This document shows positions 14,092-14,835 of a stretch of 14,835 bases of DNA, in pieces. The stretch is taken from NCBI GenBank assembly GCA_937996595.1, contig CALKVC010000074.1:1-14835 (forward strand), in the 5' to 3' direction. Positions within the stretch are counted from its first letter, which is position 1, and the number at the start of each line of letters is the position of its first letter. Below the pieces are notes generated by a model. The model did not search any database and had not been told where the DNA came from. It saw only the letters and a list, made by a program, of their open reading frames with translations. The translations under genes and the position numbers were made by a program. The stretch comes from an uncultured Chitinophagaceae bacterium (GTDB lineage: Bacteria > Bacteroidota > Bacteroidia > Chitinophagales > Chitinophagaceae).

Positions 14092-14835
14092 ATGATGAAC
14101 CGGGCTGTTTATGTGGCGGGAGCAGGTGTTATTTCTGCAATCGGAAAAAATGTATCCGAAAACCTGGATGCACTGCAGCATTGCCGTGCAGGTATCGGGT
14201 ATATGGGTTACCTGGATTCTGTTTACCGCAATAAACTACCTGTTGCCGAAGTAAAGGCATCAAACGGGGAATTATCATTACTGGCAGGTTTGCCCGAAAA
14301 TAAAAGCCGCACGGCATTGCTGGGTGCCATTGCAGCACGTGAGGCAATCAGCACTTCCGGTATTGATGATATAAGCCGTTACCGTACCGGGTTCATTTCA
14401 GCCAATTCTGTGGGTGGTATGGACAAGTCGGAAAAATTCTTCGCCCAATTCCTGGAAAACAATAATAAGGGAAGGCTCCGCGATGTGGTACACCATGAAT
14501 GCGGCAGTGTGACTGAACTGGTAGCAGATGCCCTGGGTATTAAAGATCATATAAGTACTGTTTCCACAGCCTGCTCCTCATCTGCCAATGCCATCTTTTA
14601 CGGGGCAAGGCTCATCAAAAGCGGTTTGCTGGATATTGTAGTGGCGGGAGGAACAGATTCACTTACCCGTTTCACGTTGAACGGCTTCAATACGCTTATG
14701 ATACTGGATGAACAGTTTTGCCAGCCATTCGATGAAAACAGGCGCGGGCTAAACCTGGGTGAAGGCGCCGGTTACATTGTGCTTGTTTCAGAAAAGCTTG
14801 CCAAAAACCTTAGCGTGAAACCAACGGTAACGCTT
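14092..14835 (+). CDS. Beta-ketoacyl-ACP synthase 3, N-terminal part, cut by the window end
   Basis: 248 codons are visible with no stop; the gene continues beyond the right edge. The N-terminus MMNRAVYVAGAGVISAIG is that of a FabF-type enzyme. The active-site Cys is C161 in STACSSSANAIF, followed by AGGTDSLTRFT and the FDENRRGLNLGEGAGY block near residues 217-233. The two catalytic His residues would lie in the missing part, so activity cannot be judged in full. ATG 14092 directly follows the stop of carrier protein 2; ATG 14095 is an equal alternative. It is the fourth ketosynthase-like gene in the window. Confidence 0.88.
   Translation, partial: MMNRAVYVAGAGVISAIGKNVSENLDALQHCRAGIGYMGYLDSVYRNKLPVAEVKASNGELSLLAGLPENKSRTALLGAIAAREAISTSGIDDISRYRTGFISANSVGGMDKSEKFFAQFLENNNKGRLRDVVHHECGSVTELVADALGIKDHISTVSTACSSSANAIFYGARLIKSGLLDIVVAGGTDSLTRFTLNGFNTLMILDEQFCQPFDENRRGLNLGEGAGYIVLVSEKLAKNLSVKPTVTL

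Overview
The window reads as Bacteroidota DNA, most like a Chitinophagaceae-type genome. Reasons: the ammonia-lyase closely resembles the Flavobacterium johnsoniae tyrosine ammonia-lyase as I remember it; start codons are mostly preceded by A-rich leaders rather than strong Shine-Dalgarno sites; secreted proteins end their signal peptides in short ...S/A-Q junctions; and base composition is moderate, not as AT-rich as typical Flavobacterium. The genus is inference.

Layout. Positions 1-140 hold a short palindrome and a strong hairpin, probably a terminator. Positions 141-3055 carry three minus-strand genes for exported proteins of unknown function: two clear paralogs (194 and 200 aa) flank a 536-aa protein. 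From about 3301 to the right edge every gene is on the plus strand: tyrosine ammonia-lyase, FabG-like ketoreductase, ketosynthase 1, acyl carrier protein 1, LpxL-like acyltransferase, FabZ-like hotdog protein, a secreted protein of unknown function, a YbgC-type thioesterase, ketosynthase 2, a SAM methyltransferase, a flavin-dependent halogenase-like protein, a half-length ketosynthase homolog, acyl carrier protein 2 and ketosynthase 3 (cut by the window end). From 7054 onward genes lie within about 25 bases of each other or overlap, so this is one operon, with longer leaders only before the first three genes.

This gene set is the left part of a flexirubin-type aryl polyene pigment cluster. 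Proposed logic: the lyase makes 4-coumarate from tyrosine. An activating ligase, not in the window, would load it on an acyl carrier protein. Ketosynthases, FabG and the dehydratase then extend it without enoyl reduction, giving a conjugated polyene. The methyltransferase and halogenase would decorate the phenol ring (flexirubins are known with ring methyl and chloro groups), and the acyltransferase would esterify the polyene acid to a dialkylresorcinol. The dialkylresorcinol genes (darA/darB), ligase and exporter genes are not seen and would be expected beyond the right edge.

The system type is known. The less explained parts are a half ketosynthase without a catalytic cysteine, a COMT-fold methyltransferase without the catalytic histidine, a FabZ-like protein with Gln for the catalytic His, a secreted protein inside the pigment operon, and an 11-base element shared by two leaders.
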